Shown here piece by piece: positions 27,501-33,861 of a stretch of 64,000 bases of DNA. The stretch comes from Gymnorhina tibicen. Its lineage: Eukaryota > Chordata > Aves > Passeriformes > Artamidae. Position 1 is the stretch's first letter, and each line of letters opens with the position of its first letter. The DNA is taken from the NCBI GenBank assembly GCA_013399875.1, contig VXAZ01009468.1:22585-86584 (forward strand), read 5' to 3'. A program made the translations under genes and the position numbers. The notes beneath the pieces are model-generated. The model was not told where the DNA came from. It made no database searches and saw only the letters and a program-made list of their open reading frames with translations.

Positions 27501-30500
27501 GCATAACTACATTTTGTTTGGTTTTCTTGTTGAAGTTAAAATAGAATTGTGTTTCATGCTGGGAGACATTTTGGAAACATGTTAAAATTGCTCCAGTTTG
27601 TCCAAATATCAGCCCACATTTGACAGGAATCCAAACTAACTTCTGAACTACACAGACCTTCAGGAGGAACCATCAGTGCAGAGAGGACTAGAGTTGGAAT
27701 TGGAGAAGCATCCAGAGTGATGTATTAGAAACCAGGTGAAGTCTGGACATACAAAACTGCATGGCTATGCACCTGGAGATGATTAACAAGAATTTCCAGT
27801 TAGCCCTTTCCAGTAACGGAGCACAGTAGAAGAGCCAGATGAACTGTGTGATCTCTGGATGCTAATACATTATCAACATGGTAAATCTGAAACAGGGGAA
27901 AAATAAGATCATGGGAAATGCCCTGGAGAGATGTAGAAGTACCAGCATTACTGTGCAGAGCACAGGCTCTCAGCTGAGATAAAGTATCTGATTCTAGTGA
28001 CCCACCCCTGCCTGAAAAGGCACAGGAAGATGAGTAGGATGGCCAAGGGACAGCCTGTGCTGCAAGAGAAACCACCAGGGTCTGATGGGAAGAGCAGATG
28101 CACAGCAATATGTGCATCAGGGTGAAGGAGAGAACAACTGAGTAGCAGGAGGAGAACTCAAAAGCAAAGGACAACACTGGCCTAAGAACAAATCAATATC
28201 TTTACAATGGAAGTTAAAGAAAGTTGCTAAACTTCAGAATCACTGAGAGTGTGGAGCAATGTACCAGCAGCTGCCATTCTGGGAAGGATTAAAAAAATTA
28301 ATCTATTATTAAAATGGAAATTGATCTGTTTATGGAAAATATTATACAAGGTGGTGCCAGCAGAAGCAGAGAAACAGAAAACAAGACTTTCAAATCTTTT
28401 TCTTTTTTTTTTTTAAAGGAAGGATTTGGTTCTCAGAATTCATAGTGGTGGTTTAAGTTTTTTCATGTTTTCCTGCATATACAATTATTTTGCTGTCCAG
28501 CTCCAAAGATCTTTGACATATACCAGAATTTAAAGAACAAAAACCCAACCTAATATTCTTTAAACAATGCAAACATGAGGGTGCTAATTGGAAAGACAGG
28601 AAAACGTGACAGGAAAAAGTGTGAGAAGAGATGCCTTTGTGTATAATTCCCAACACCAAACTGCTTTGAAACTCAGAAGATTCTGATGCACGGATTTGGT
28701 TGTGGGGCTGTTTTTAAACGAACGCACGCAATTAAGAGATATATCCTGCACTCTGCTCCAGTTCCCTTTACGTTTCCTTTGCAAAAGCAAATACGGAGGG
28801 AAACAAGAACTTAAATGTGGTGTTACCAGAATAGCTCCAAGGCACTGCTTCCAAGTCCAGAAGATGAGATTCAGCAAGAATGAAATGCCTGAAAGATGAG
28901 AAATTGTAAGGGAAGCACCTCTCCAGGAGCTGAGACAAGACAACAGGTTTCACTCACTGCACTTCCCTGGAGAGGTTTCTGCAGCACTTGGGAATGAGAC
29001 TGAGCAGCTTGGCAGGAGCTCAGGACACGGAGTGAGCAGGAAGCCTGGCACCCCACTGGGGACATATAAGGATAAGCCCCTCTCCCAGGAACACCGTGCC
29101 TGTTCCTTGGGAAGCCTGCACACCCACTGGAGAGACCTGCTCTGCCATCAGTCATGGCTGTGCTACAAATAAGGCTCTCAGATCTTCTCATCTTAATAAC
29201 CACCCTCAGTAACTCAAGAGATGAACATGAGCTAGAGGTGAACATGGTAAACAAACAGTTGTATCATGACTCCTGTAGCAAGGCCGAAAGCTGCTCTGAA
29301 GAACAGGTGTAATGCTTTTACAGGACCTAGTGATTAAATGCAGCATAAATCGGAGTAAAATCTACAAAAAAGGTTCAAAACACACAGAATTCCTCCTGCA
29401 CCTGCCTGGATTTCAGAGTACTGCTAGCCAACTTTGATCAAGCAACATCCTTTCTTCACCCAGCTGCCCAGCCACAGAATGAACCGATTTGGGTTAAAAA
29501 TATCCATTTTTTGCTGTTTCCCCACATGGCTCCAGAAGCAGCTGTACTGGCAGAAATGATGGTACAGCACAGAGTATGCACATGTGAAAACTGCTTCCAA
29601 AGCACTTCAGTATTCTCAGAGGTGTGAAGCTTCAAGAAGATCTTACCAGATGATTAAAAACATTACAAAGATACAAACAGAAGTGTTCAAGGCCAGGTTG
29701 CTGGGATGGGGCCCTCAGCAACCTGTCCAGTGGAAGTTGTCCCTGTCCATGGCAGGGGGTCAGAACTGGATGATCTTTAAGGTCCCTTCCAACTCAAACC
29801 ACTCTGTGGTTCCACGAGAAGCAGCCAAAGAGACTCGGTCCTAGATAGANCTTTGATCAAGCAACATCCTTTCTTCACCCAGCTGCCCAGCCACAGAATG
29901 AACCGATTTGGGTTAAAAATATCCATTTTTTGCTGTTTCCCCACATGGCTCCAGAAGCAGCTGTACTGGCAGAAATGATGGTACAGCACAGAGTATGCAC
30001 ATGTGAAAACTGCTTCCAAAGCACTTCAGTATTCTCAGAGGTGTGAAGCTTCAAGAAGATCTTACCAGATGATTAAAAACATTACAAAGATATAAACAGA
30101 AGTGTTCAAGGCCAGGTTGGGGATGGGGCCCTCAGCAACCTGTCCAGTGGAAGTTGTCCCTGTCCATGGCAGGGGGTCAGAACTGGATGATCTTTAAGGT
30201 CCCTTCCAACTCAAACCACTCTGTGGTTCCACGAGAAGCAGCCAAAGAGACTCGGTCCTAGATGGAGTGTTCTGCTCACTGGAAGAGGTTCTTGCCTTCT
30301 GTAACACAAGAGGTGCAACAGTCTCTGTTTCATAATTATTCCATAGGAGTAAAATTATTAAACTGAAACCTGCATTTGTCTAAAAATCACTTGGCGGCTT
30401 TTACAAAAATCATCACCCTGAAATCAGGAGAGCAATGATGAAGTGTAGTCTGTTTTTTGTGACTCTCTTTGGCACAGTAAATCAAAACTTGGAAAGAATC

Positions 30501-32103
30501 AGTATAAATACAGTTAACTGTCACTGCTGGCTTGCAAAGGTCACAGAAGAAAACGAGGCACCAAGTGTAAGTACTCTTGTTTTGAATACTTGTCAGAAAA
30601 ATTAAGCATCCTTTCCTCTTGCAAGAGCAGGAAAAGCAGAAGCATTCAGTTTCTCTTCCCTAAAGCTTCCCCTGGTTACATTTAACAGCTTCAAACTTCA
30701 GCTTCCTGTTTTTTGCAGCAGGGGGGTTAATCTTCTCTAATCTCATCCAACTGTTAGGCAGAAATTCTCCCACCAGACAGTCAGTTGTGGCTTGTTTCCA
30801 AAGACCCCCTCCTACAGCACCCAGCCCACGTGCTAACACGGCAGCTGATAATTTCCCTTCCTCAGGCAAAGCAGCTGGACCTGTGAGAAGGTCTTGTTGC
30901 CCCTCCTTTTGAACACATTACTCTTGTCATGGACATACAGTCAAGACTGCAAAACTGCATTATGTTTTGCTGAAACAAAAAATAAAACCAAGAGGCTGTG
31001 GTTGGTGCTGGAAGGAGCAGCTCGTGCTCAGCCAGAAGCAAGACCAACATGATCCTGAGCTTGTGGGTCAAAGTCCAGAGATGCGTTGGCTCAGATGTGC
31101 ACCAAACTGAACAAGCATTTCCCGTTAGCTCACTAAACCTCAGCGCCCACTGACCTGTTCACCACGGTGGGGACAGATGAAATAGCCTGGAACCTTGTGT
31201 GGAATGACAGAAGTATCTATCTAGACTGCCTTGTCTGCCTAACCCCTATCAGACCCCCTGCCCCGAGATGCTTTGCAGACTAAAATTTCCCACATCAGAG
31301 GCCTTGCAGCAAGACCACAGGCACTTCATCAAGACAGGGAGAGCATCACACAGGCTCGCTCCCAACCTTAAGCCCTTGGGCGAACTGCAACACAGTAATC
31401 ACCAGGAACGCTGTGCTCAGGTTTACTCCAGGACCATATGCAGCGGAGCTGGCGCTGCCCCGGAGTACCCCGTTTCCTTCACACCCCTCGAGTAACAGGC
31501 TCAGCTTGGCAGCTTTCACCAAGGCGGCCCAAGAGCCCTGGGAGGAGCCCCACGGGAGCTCGGCAGCCCCGGCAGTCAGCAAGGGGAGTCCCGGGAGCGG
31601 CTGACACCACCGGCTATAATTAGCGCAGCGCAGCCCGCAGGGCTTCCCCCGGCTGGCGGGAGCCTCGGAGCGGCAGGCGCGGAAGCTCCCCAGGACAACA
31701 ACAACTCCGCCGGGCGTCAGCTGCACGGGACGGGACACGGGAACCGGGGGCCTTACGAGTCACGGCTGGCGCCAGCGTCGCGCTCCAGGAGGACGATGTG
31801 CCGCGGGTAGTGGGCGCAGACCTCGCCGTGCACGTTGGGGATCACGCTGTAGCGATAATCGCGGCCGAAAAGCTCCAGGCACCGCCGGTCGATCCGCTCC
31901 ACCTGCGCAGAGCCACCGCTCAATGCCCGCCGCGCCGGTCCCCGATCCCCGCGCCCCCCAGTCCCTGAGTCCCGGTGCTCTCACCTTGGCAGCGGCGGCG
32001 CCGCCGCCGTCCTTNCGCCGCTCACCGCCGCCTCGGGCCCATCGTCCCGCCCGCTGCTTCCGCCCGCCCGCGACGCGCCCCTTCCGCCCGCTCCCGGCGT
32101 CAT
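380..32103 (-). CDS. MTMR14: MTMR14 (myotubularin-related protein 14, Jumpy), 19 coding exons
   Basis: Phosphoinositide 3-phosphatase that removes the 3-phosphate from PI3P and PI(3,5)P2; in vertebrates it acts in muscle calcium handling and early autophagy (family knowledge). Nineteen minus-strand blocks translate to a protein that follows vertebrate MTMR14 throughout. All 18 junctions have GT donors and AG acceptors and consistent phase. Exons 2-19 give 590 residues plus stop; exon 1 would bring it near the usual 650. The catalytic loop HCISGWDR (a CX5R phosphatase motif) is intact in exon 11, about residue 276 counted from exon 2. Other signature stretches are CLELFGRDY (exon 2), [12 protein letters not shown] (exon 4), [14 protein letters not shown] (exon 7) and the C-terminal [13 protein letters not shown]. 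Spliced order: 31985-32103, 31757-31902, 26835-26943, 25734-25809, 24948-25008, 24265-24387, 23661-23734, 20820-20890, 20155-20229, 17761-17827, 16686-16771, 16371-16447, 16093-16129, 14582-14652, 13902-13951, 13550-13688, 10633-10809, 3761-3916, 380-557. Exon 1 is interrupted by an N, so the start codon is tentative. Confidence 0.95.
558..3760. other. MTMR14 intron 18
   Basis: No exon or clear repeat was recognised. Positions about 1487-1760 look less random than the surroundings. They are A/T-rich with several transcription-factor-like words, including TAATTA at 1736-1741, and may be a conserved non-coding element. Confidence 0.5.
3761..3916 (-). CDS. MTMR14: MTMR14 coding exon 18
   Basis: Acceptor GCCCCAG, then [37 protein letters not shown] and [14 protein letters not shown]; donor GCCT|GTAAGT. 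It is 156 nt. It is separated from exon 17 by 6.7 kb. Confidence 0.94.
3917..10632. other. MTMR14 intron 17 (6.7 kb)
   Basis: Scanned on both strands: no exon matching MTMR14 or another recognisable protein, no CR1 tail and no tandem array. The open frames here (up to about 170 codons) have no family resemblance and no phase-compatible splice sites. Confidence 0.5.
10633..10809 (-). CDS. MTMR14: MTMR14 coding exon 17
   Basis: Acceptor ATCCCACAG, then [20 protein letters not shown], a serine-rich run [12 protein letters not shown] and [11 protein letters not shown]; donor CCAG|GTGAGA. It is 177 nt. It encodes part of the low-complexity C-terminal tail after the phosphatase domain. Confidence 0.93.
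10810..13549. other. MTMR14 intron 16
   Basis: Ordinary intronic sequence. Near 12690-12730 there is a short A/T-rich patch. I see no gene, repeat tail or array. Confidence 0.45.
13550..13688 (-). CDS. MTMR14: MTMR14 coding exon 16
   Basis: Encodes [38 protein letters not shown] and AQAQAA; donor CATG|GTGAGG. Two AG dinucleotides lie five bases apart at the start (CTCTAG and AGCAG). Phase from exon 15 requires the first, giving Lys-Gln-Lys-Asp-Arg; the second would shift the frame. It is 139 nt. Confidence 0.93.
13902..13951 (-). CDS. MTMR14: MTMR14 coding exon 15 (50 nt)
   Basis: Acceptor TTCCCCAG, then [16 protein letters not shown]; donor CTCA|GTGAGT. It is three residues shorter than my recollection of the mammalian segment (Leu-Pro-Pro-Gly-Phe against Leu-Pro-Ala-Arg-Asp-Gly-Gly-Phe). 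Confidence 0.9.
14582..14652 (-). CDS. MTMR14: MTMR14 coding exon 14
   Basis: Acceptor TGCTCAG, then [20 protein letters not shown] and KSQ; donor CAGAG|GTAAGG. It is 71 nt. Confidence 0.94.
14653..16092. other. MTMR14 intron 13
   Basis: No coding segment recognised. Exons 13 and 14 on either side join without a missing codon, so nothing is expected here. Confidence 0.45.
16093..16129 (-). CDS. MTMR14: MTMR14 coding exon 13 (37 nt)
   Basis: Short exon: acceptor TTTCCAG, one base completing Gly, then [12 protein letters not shown]; donor GAG|GTGAGT. It is too short to show as an ORF, but it is required by phase and matches the family exactly between exons 12 and 14. Confidence 0.93.
16371..16447 (-). 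CDS. MTMR14: MTMR14 coding exon 12
   Basis: Acceptor TTTGCAG, then [20 protein letters not shown] and DWFLF; donor TTTGG|GTAGGA. It is 77 nt. Confidence 0.94.
16686..16771 (-). CDS. MTMR14: MTMR14 coding exon 11, catalytic loop
   Basis: Acceptor GGAACAG, then [20 protein letters not shown] and LLRLSLWA; donor GCT|GTGAGT. It is 86 nt. It contains the CX5R P-loop: the nucleophile Cys and the phosphate-binding Arg of CISGWDR are both present, so the enzyme should be catalytically competent. The Cys falls close to human Cys330 once exon 1 is allowed for. Confidence 0.96.
17761..17827 (-). CDS. MTMR14: MTMR14 coding exon 10
   Basis: Acceptor TTCTGCAG, then [20 protein letters not shown] and SD; donor GATG|GTAAGG. 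It is 67 nt. Confidence 0.94.
17828..20154. other. MTMR14 intron 9
   Basis: Contains a diverged antisense CR1-like stretch near 19190-19390 (listed separately). Otherwise nothing recognised. Confidence 0.45.
19190..19390 (-). mobile_element. Diverged antisense CR1-like fragment
   Basis: On the plus strand the words CTCTTCAATTTTTAATATCC and CAGTATTCTAG, in this order and spacing, resemble the complement of old CR1 copies in birds and turtles. The similarity is from memory and strongly diverged, so confidence is low. No coding capacity remains. Confidence 0.35.
20155..20229 (-). CDS. MTMR14: MTMR14 coding exon 9
   Basis: Acceptor TTTACAG, then [20 protein letters not shown] and WSEYQ; donor CAG|GTGAGC. 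It is 75 nt, phase 0 at both ends, so skipping it would keep the reading frame. Confidence 0.94.
20230..20819. other. MTMR14 intron 8
   Basis: Short intron with a poly-A run around 20331-20343 on the plus strand. Nothing else seen. Confidence 0.4.
20820..20890 (-). CDS. MTMR14: MTMR14 coding exon 8
   Basis: Acceptor TTGCAG, then [20 protein letters not shown] and WKQ; donor CAG|GTACAT. It is 71 nt. Confidence 0.94.
20891..23660. other. MTMR14 intron 7, holding a CR1 fragment
   Basis: Contains a CR1 3' fragment at about 21960-22275 in the plus direction, opposite to the gene. The rest has no recognised content. Confidence 0.5.
21960..22275 (+). mobile_element. CR1 LINE 3' fragment
   Basis: Contains CR1-type text: a Gly-Thr-Pro-Gln-Gly-like segment around 22030-22055, the ACTGATGATCTGGATGAGG block at 22082-22100, and the diagnostic 3' end with GATGATCTTGAAGGTC, TTTTCCAACC and ATTCTGTGAC near 22230-22270. 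The middle, around 22115, jumps from the coding part to the tail, so the copy has an internal deletion. It is a 5'-truncated, non-functional copy, antisense to MTMR14. Confidence 0.85.
23661..23734 (-). CDS. MTMR14: MTMR14 coding exon 7
   Basis: Acceptor CTGTGCAG, then [20 protein letters not shown] and IPYP; donor CCAG|GTACAG. It is 74 nt. It leads into the catalytic domain. Confidence 0.95.
24265..24387 (-). CDS. MTMR14: MTMR14 coding exon 6
   Basis: Acceptor TCTTGCAG, then [35 protein letters not shown] and VKFGL; donor TTGAA|GTGAGT. It is 123 nt. The last two bases AA join T of the next exon to give Asn. Confidence 0.95.
24948..25008 (-). CDS. MTMR14: MTMR14 coding exon 5
   Basis: Acceptor CTTGCAG, then the acidic segment [19 protein letters not shown]. 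The donor CTTAG|GTTTGT is the weakest in the gene (T at +3 and +4). It is 61 nt. Confidence 0.93.
25734..25809 (-). CDS. MTMR14: MTMR14 coding exon 4
   Basis: Acceptor CTTCCAG, then [20 protein letters not shown] and NYIFSG; donor G|GTGAGT. It is 76 nt, phase 0 to phase 1. This is one of the most conserved segments of the family. Confidence 0.95.
26835..26943 (-). CDS. MTMR14: MTMR14 coding exon 3
   Basis: Acceptor CCACTAG, then one base completing Ser, then [13 protein letters not shown] and [13 protein letters not shown]; donor AAG|GTAAAG. It is 109 nt. Intron 2 upstream is the longest in the gene, 4.8 kb. Confidence 0.93.
29681..29815 (+). mobile_element. CR1 LINE 3' tail (copy in left half of the duplicated block)
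   Basis: Typical CR1 tail: AAGGCCAGGTTG, CCATGGCAGGGGGTC, then GATGATCTTTAAGGTCCCTT and CAACTCAAACCACTCTG. About 135 bp, severely 5'-truncated. Confidence 0.88.
30102..30230 (+). mobile_element. CR1 LINE 3' tail (same element, right half of the duplicated block)
   Basis: Nearly identical to the tail at 29681-29815, differing by a 2-nt indel near GGTTG. It is part of the block repeated after the N at 29850, so it is probably the same genomic insertion assembled twice rather than an independent element. Confidence 0.8.
31757..31902 (-). CDS. MTMR14: MTMR14 coding exon 2
   Basis: Follows a GCGCAG acceptor and encodes [16 protein letters not shown] and then [16 protein letters not shown]; donor TC|GTAAGG. 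It is 146 nt, starting in phase 0 and leaving two bases for the next codon. The GC content is far above that of the later exons because it lies in the promoter CpG island. Confidence 0.93.
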
Positions 32104-32330
32104 CGGCGCGCGCCGCGCTCCGCCCCGGGGTACTGTGTCCCGCTCCGGGGGGACCGGGCTCCGCTCCGGCCCCCCCGTTTAGCACTTCAGAGAGACGCGG
32201 CAGACGCTGTCAGGCCCCGCCGAGTGGGTCCGACCGTGGGGCTGGCCGGCGTGCCCAGGGCGCTGAAGGAATCCCGAGGCAGGTTTTATTTAAAGAAGCC
32301 CCTCCCGGAGCGTGGTCGCACGCACTGAGC
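31900..32330. promoter_or_regulatory. CpG-rich promoter region of MTMR14
   Basis: Dense CpG and G+C across MTMR14 exon 1 and its 5' flank, with several CCGCCC-type boxes and no TATA. This is typical of a housekeeping-type CpG-island promoter. Transcription would run on the minus strand. The start site cannot be placed because exon 1 contains a gap. Confidence 0.6.
31985..32103 (-). CDS. MTMR14: MTMR14 coding exon 1 (interrupted by N)
   Basis: The 3' part is clear: the ten codons [10 protein letters not shown] followed by donor AAG|GTGAGA. They match the end of vertebrate exon 1, which reads Lys-Asp-Gly-Ser-Gly and continues into Val-Glu-Arg-Ile. Directly 5' of the Lys codon is a single N at 32015. 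Beyond it the only sensible ATG (32101-32103) opens a Gly/Ala/Ser-rich frame that is out of register with the Lys-Asp-Gly codons. The conserved Leu-Leu-Glu-Glu-Phe-Ser-Arg-Thr-Gln-Tyr-Arg-Ala segment expected just before Lys is absent. The N therefore probably stands for missing sequence, and the start is a best guess. Confidence 0.6.
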
Positions 32331-33164
32331 CCGTGGCAAAGGAGCTGCGGGTTGAGCGGTATCGCTGCCCGGAACACGGCTGAGAGCGGCACTGGCTCGT
32401 ATGCCCAGGCGGTGTCACAGAGCCAGCTCGGACTGTGTGTGCCCGTGCCCAGCCGGAGGCACACGGTTCGTTGGCTCTTGCAGAGGAACACAATGTGGTT
32501 TTCATCCGCATTTGTCTAATTTGCAAATCAGCCATGGATCTTCACAAGCATTTAATGACAGCCGAGTTCAGCTGCAGCTAACGCGGTGCATCTCGCTGCC
32601 TGAGAATGAAACCGGCCCGAGATGGTTAGGTCTCTGCTGGGTTTGGGACCAGTGTGAGTCTGACGGGGCGGTGGCGGGATTTCGCAAGGGCACCTGCCGG
32701 CATACAAGTGCTGACAGCCTGTGTGACACTACTGGCATAGCCATTTACCCCAGCCCAGTCATTCACCATACCTAGCCTGGTTGTGTACCCCAGCACTGTC
32801 ACCACACCTGACCTGGCACAGCCATGTACCTGGCCTCGCCCTGTCAGAGGTTTTGGATCGACTCCCGCTGTCCCAGAGCGGGCACAGCCACAGTGGCGGC
32901 AACTTACTTGCTCCGTCCCCGCCAAGCGGGTGGGGAAGGTCTGCTGCCCATCCGGGGGACTACGCCGGCAACGCGCGGGCCTCCCCCGGGCTCGTGAAGG
33001 GTGCGGGAGGATGCACACTCTCCCTGCGGGCGCGTTCCGGCCAAAGGCACCCACGCGGGGATCTTCCAGCACTGATCGGAGCCATGTCCAGGCGCTGCCC
33101 CGGGCGGGCTCGGTCCGGGGAACGGTCCTGCCGGACCGGGGGAGAGGAACGGGCCCGGCGACCC

Positions 33165-33383
33165 GACCCGAGCCAAGCCGAGTGAACCCGAGCCGAACCG
33201 AGACGAGCCCGTCGCGAGGCGACCCGAGCCCAGCCGAGCTCGAGACGAGCGCAGCCGAAAGCCGCGGAGCGGCCCGATCCCCGGGGGGCGCGCGCGGTGG
33301 GCTCGGAGTGTCTCTGTTCGGCTCGGGTTCGGCTGGGCTCTGGCTGGGCTGGGCTGGGCTGGACTGGACTCGGCTCGGCTGGG
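33165..33383. repeat. Inverted low-complexity arrays (CCGAG... then GGCTC/GGCTG...)
   Basis: From about 33165 to 33250 the plus strand repeats words such as CCGAGC, CCGAAC and GACGAG. From about 33299 to 33383 it repeats GGCTCGG, GGCTGGGCT and GGACT. The second set is roughly complementary to the first, so the two could pair into a long GC-rich stem. The array runs straight into the N gap at 33384-33388. Confidence 0.7.
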
Positions 33384-33388
33384 NNNNN
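33384..33388. other. Assembly gap (5 N)
   Basis: Five unresolved bases 68 nt before the LHFPL4 start codon, at the end of a GC-rich low-complexity array that is hard to sequence. It may be longer in reality. Confidence 0.9.
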
Positions 33389-33455
33389 CGCCGACCCCGG
33401 GCGGGCTCCCCGCCGCCCCGGCCCCTCCCGCCCTCCGGCAGCGGCGGCCGGCAGG

Positions 33456-33861
33456 ATGCTGCCCTCGCAGGAAGCCTCCAAGCTGTACCATGACAACTAC
33501 GTGCGGAACTCGCGCGCCATCGGCGTGCTCTGGGCCATCTTCACCATCTGCTTCGCCATCATCAACGTGGTGGTCTTCATCCAGCCCTACTGGGTGGGCG
33601 ACAGCGTTAACACGCCCAAGCCCGGGTACTTCGGGCTGTTCCACTACTGCGTGGGCAGCGGGCTGGCGGGCCGGGAGCTGTCGTGCCGCGGCTCCTTCAC
33701 CGACTTCAGCACCATCCCCTCGGGCGCCTTTCAGGCGGCTGCGTTCTTCGTGCTGCTCTCCATGGTGCTGACGCTGGGTTGCATCACCTGCTTCGCCCTG
33801 TTCTTCTTCTGCAACACCGCCACCGTCTACAAGATCTGCGCCTGGATGCAGCTGCTGGCAG
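33456..33861 (+). CDS. LHFPL4: LHFPL4 coding exon 1
   Basis: Starts at ATG 33456 in a good context (GCAGG before the ATG) and with the family-invariant [11 protein letters not shown]. It codes 135 residues plus one base, covering TM1, loop 1, TM2 and the start of TM3. The donor is GCAG|GTACAT. Confidence 0.96.

Larger units (their letters stand above)
29432..30266. repeat. 0.42-kb block present twice in tandem across an N (probable assembly duplication)
   Basis: Positions 29432-29849 are repeated at 29851-30266. By eye the copies differ only by one C/T change in ATACAAACAG against ATATAAACAG, a 2-nt indel in the CR1 tail and the last few bases. The junction is a single N at 29850. High identity together with an N at the seam points to two contig ends or two haplotypes that were not merged. 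Confidence 0.85.
26944..31756. other. MTMR14 intron 2 (4.8 kb), with a duplicated assembly block
   Basis: The longest intron of the gene apart from intron 17. It contains the 0.4-kb block present twice around the N at 29850, each copy ending in a CR1 tail, and a poly-T run at about 28407-28416. True intron length is probably about 0.4 kb less than shown. No exon was found. Confidence 0.5.
32104..33455. other. Divergent intergenic interval MTMR14 / LHFPL4
   Basis: About 1.35 kb between the two start codons, which face away from each other. It consists of two CpG-rich zones (to about 32330 and from about 32900) separated by less CpG-rich sequence. Its right end holds the 5' UTR of LHFPL4, the CCGAG and GGCTC word arrays and an N gap at 33384-33388. 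No gene was recognised inside it. Confidence 0.6.
32900..33455 (+). promoter_or_regulatory. CpG-rich promoter and 5' UTR region of LHFPL4
   Basis: Very high G+C and CpG density leading directly into the LHFPL4 start codon, with no TATA box seen. It includes low-complexity pentamer and hexamer arrays and five Ns at 33384-33388, so the exact sequence and length near the transcription start are uncertain. Confidence 0.55.
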
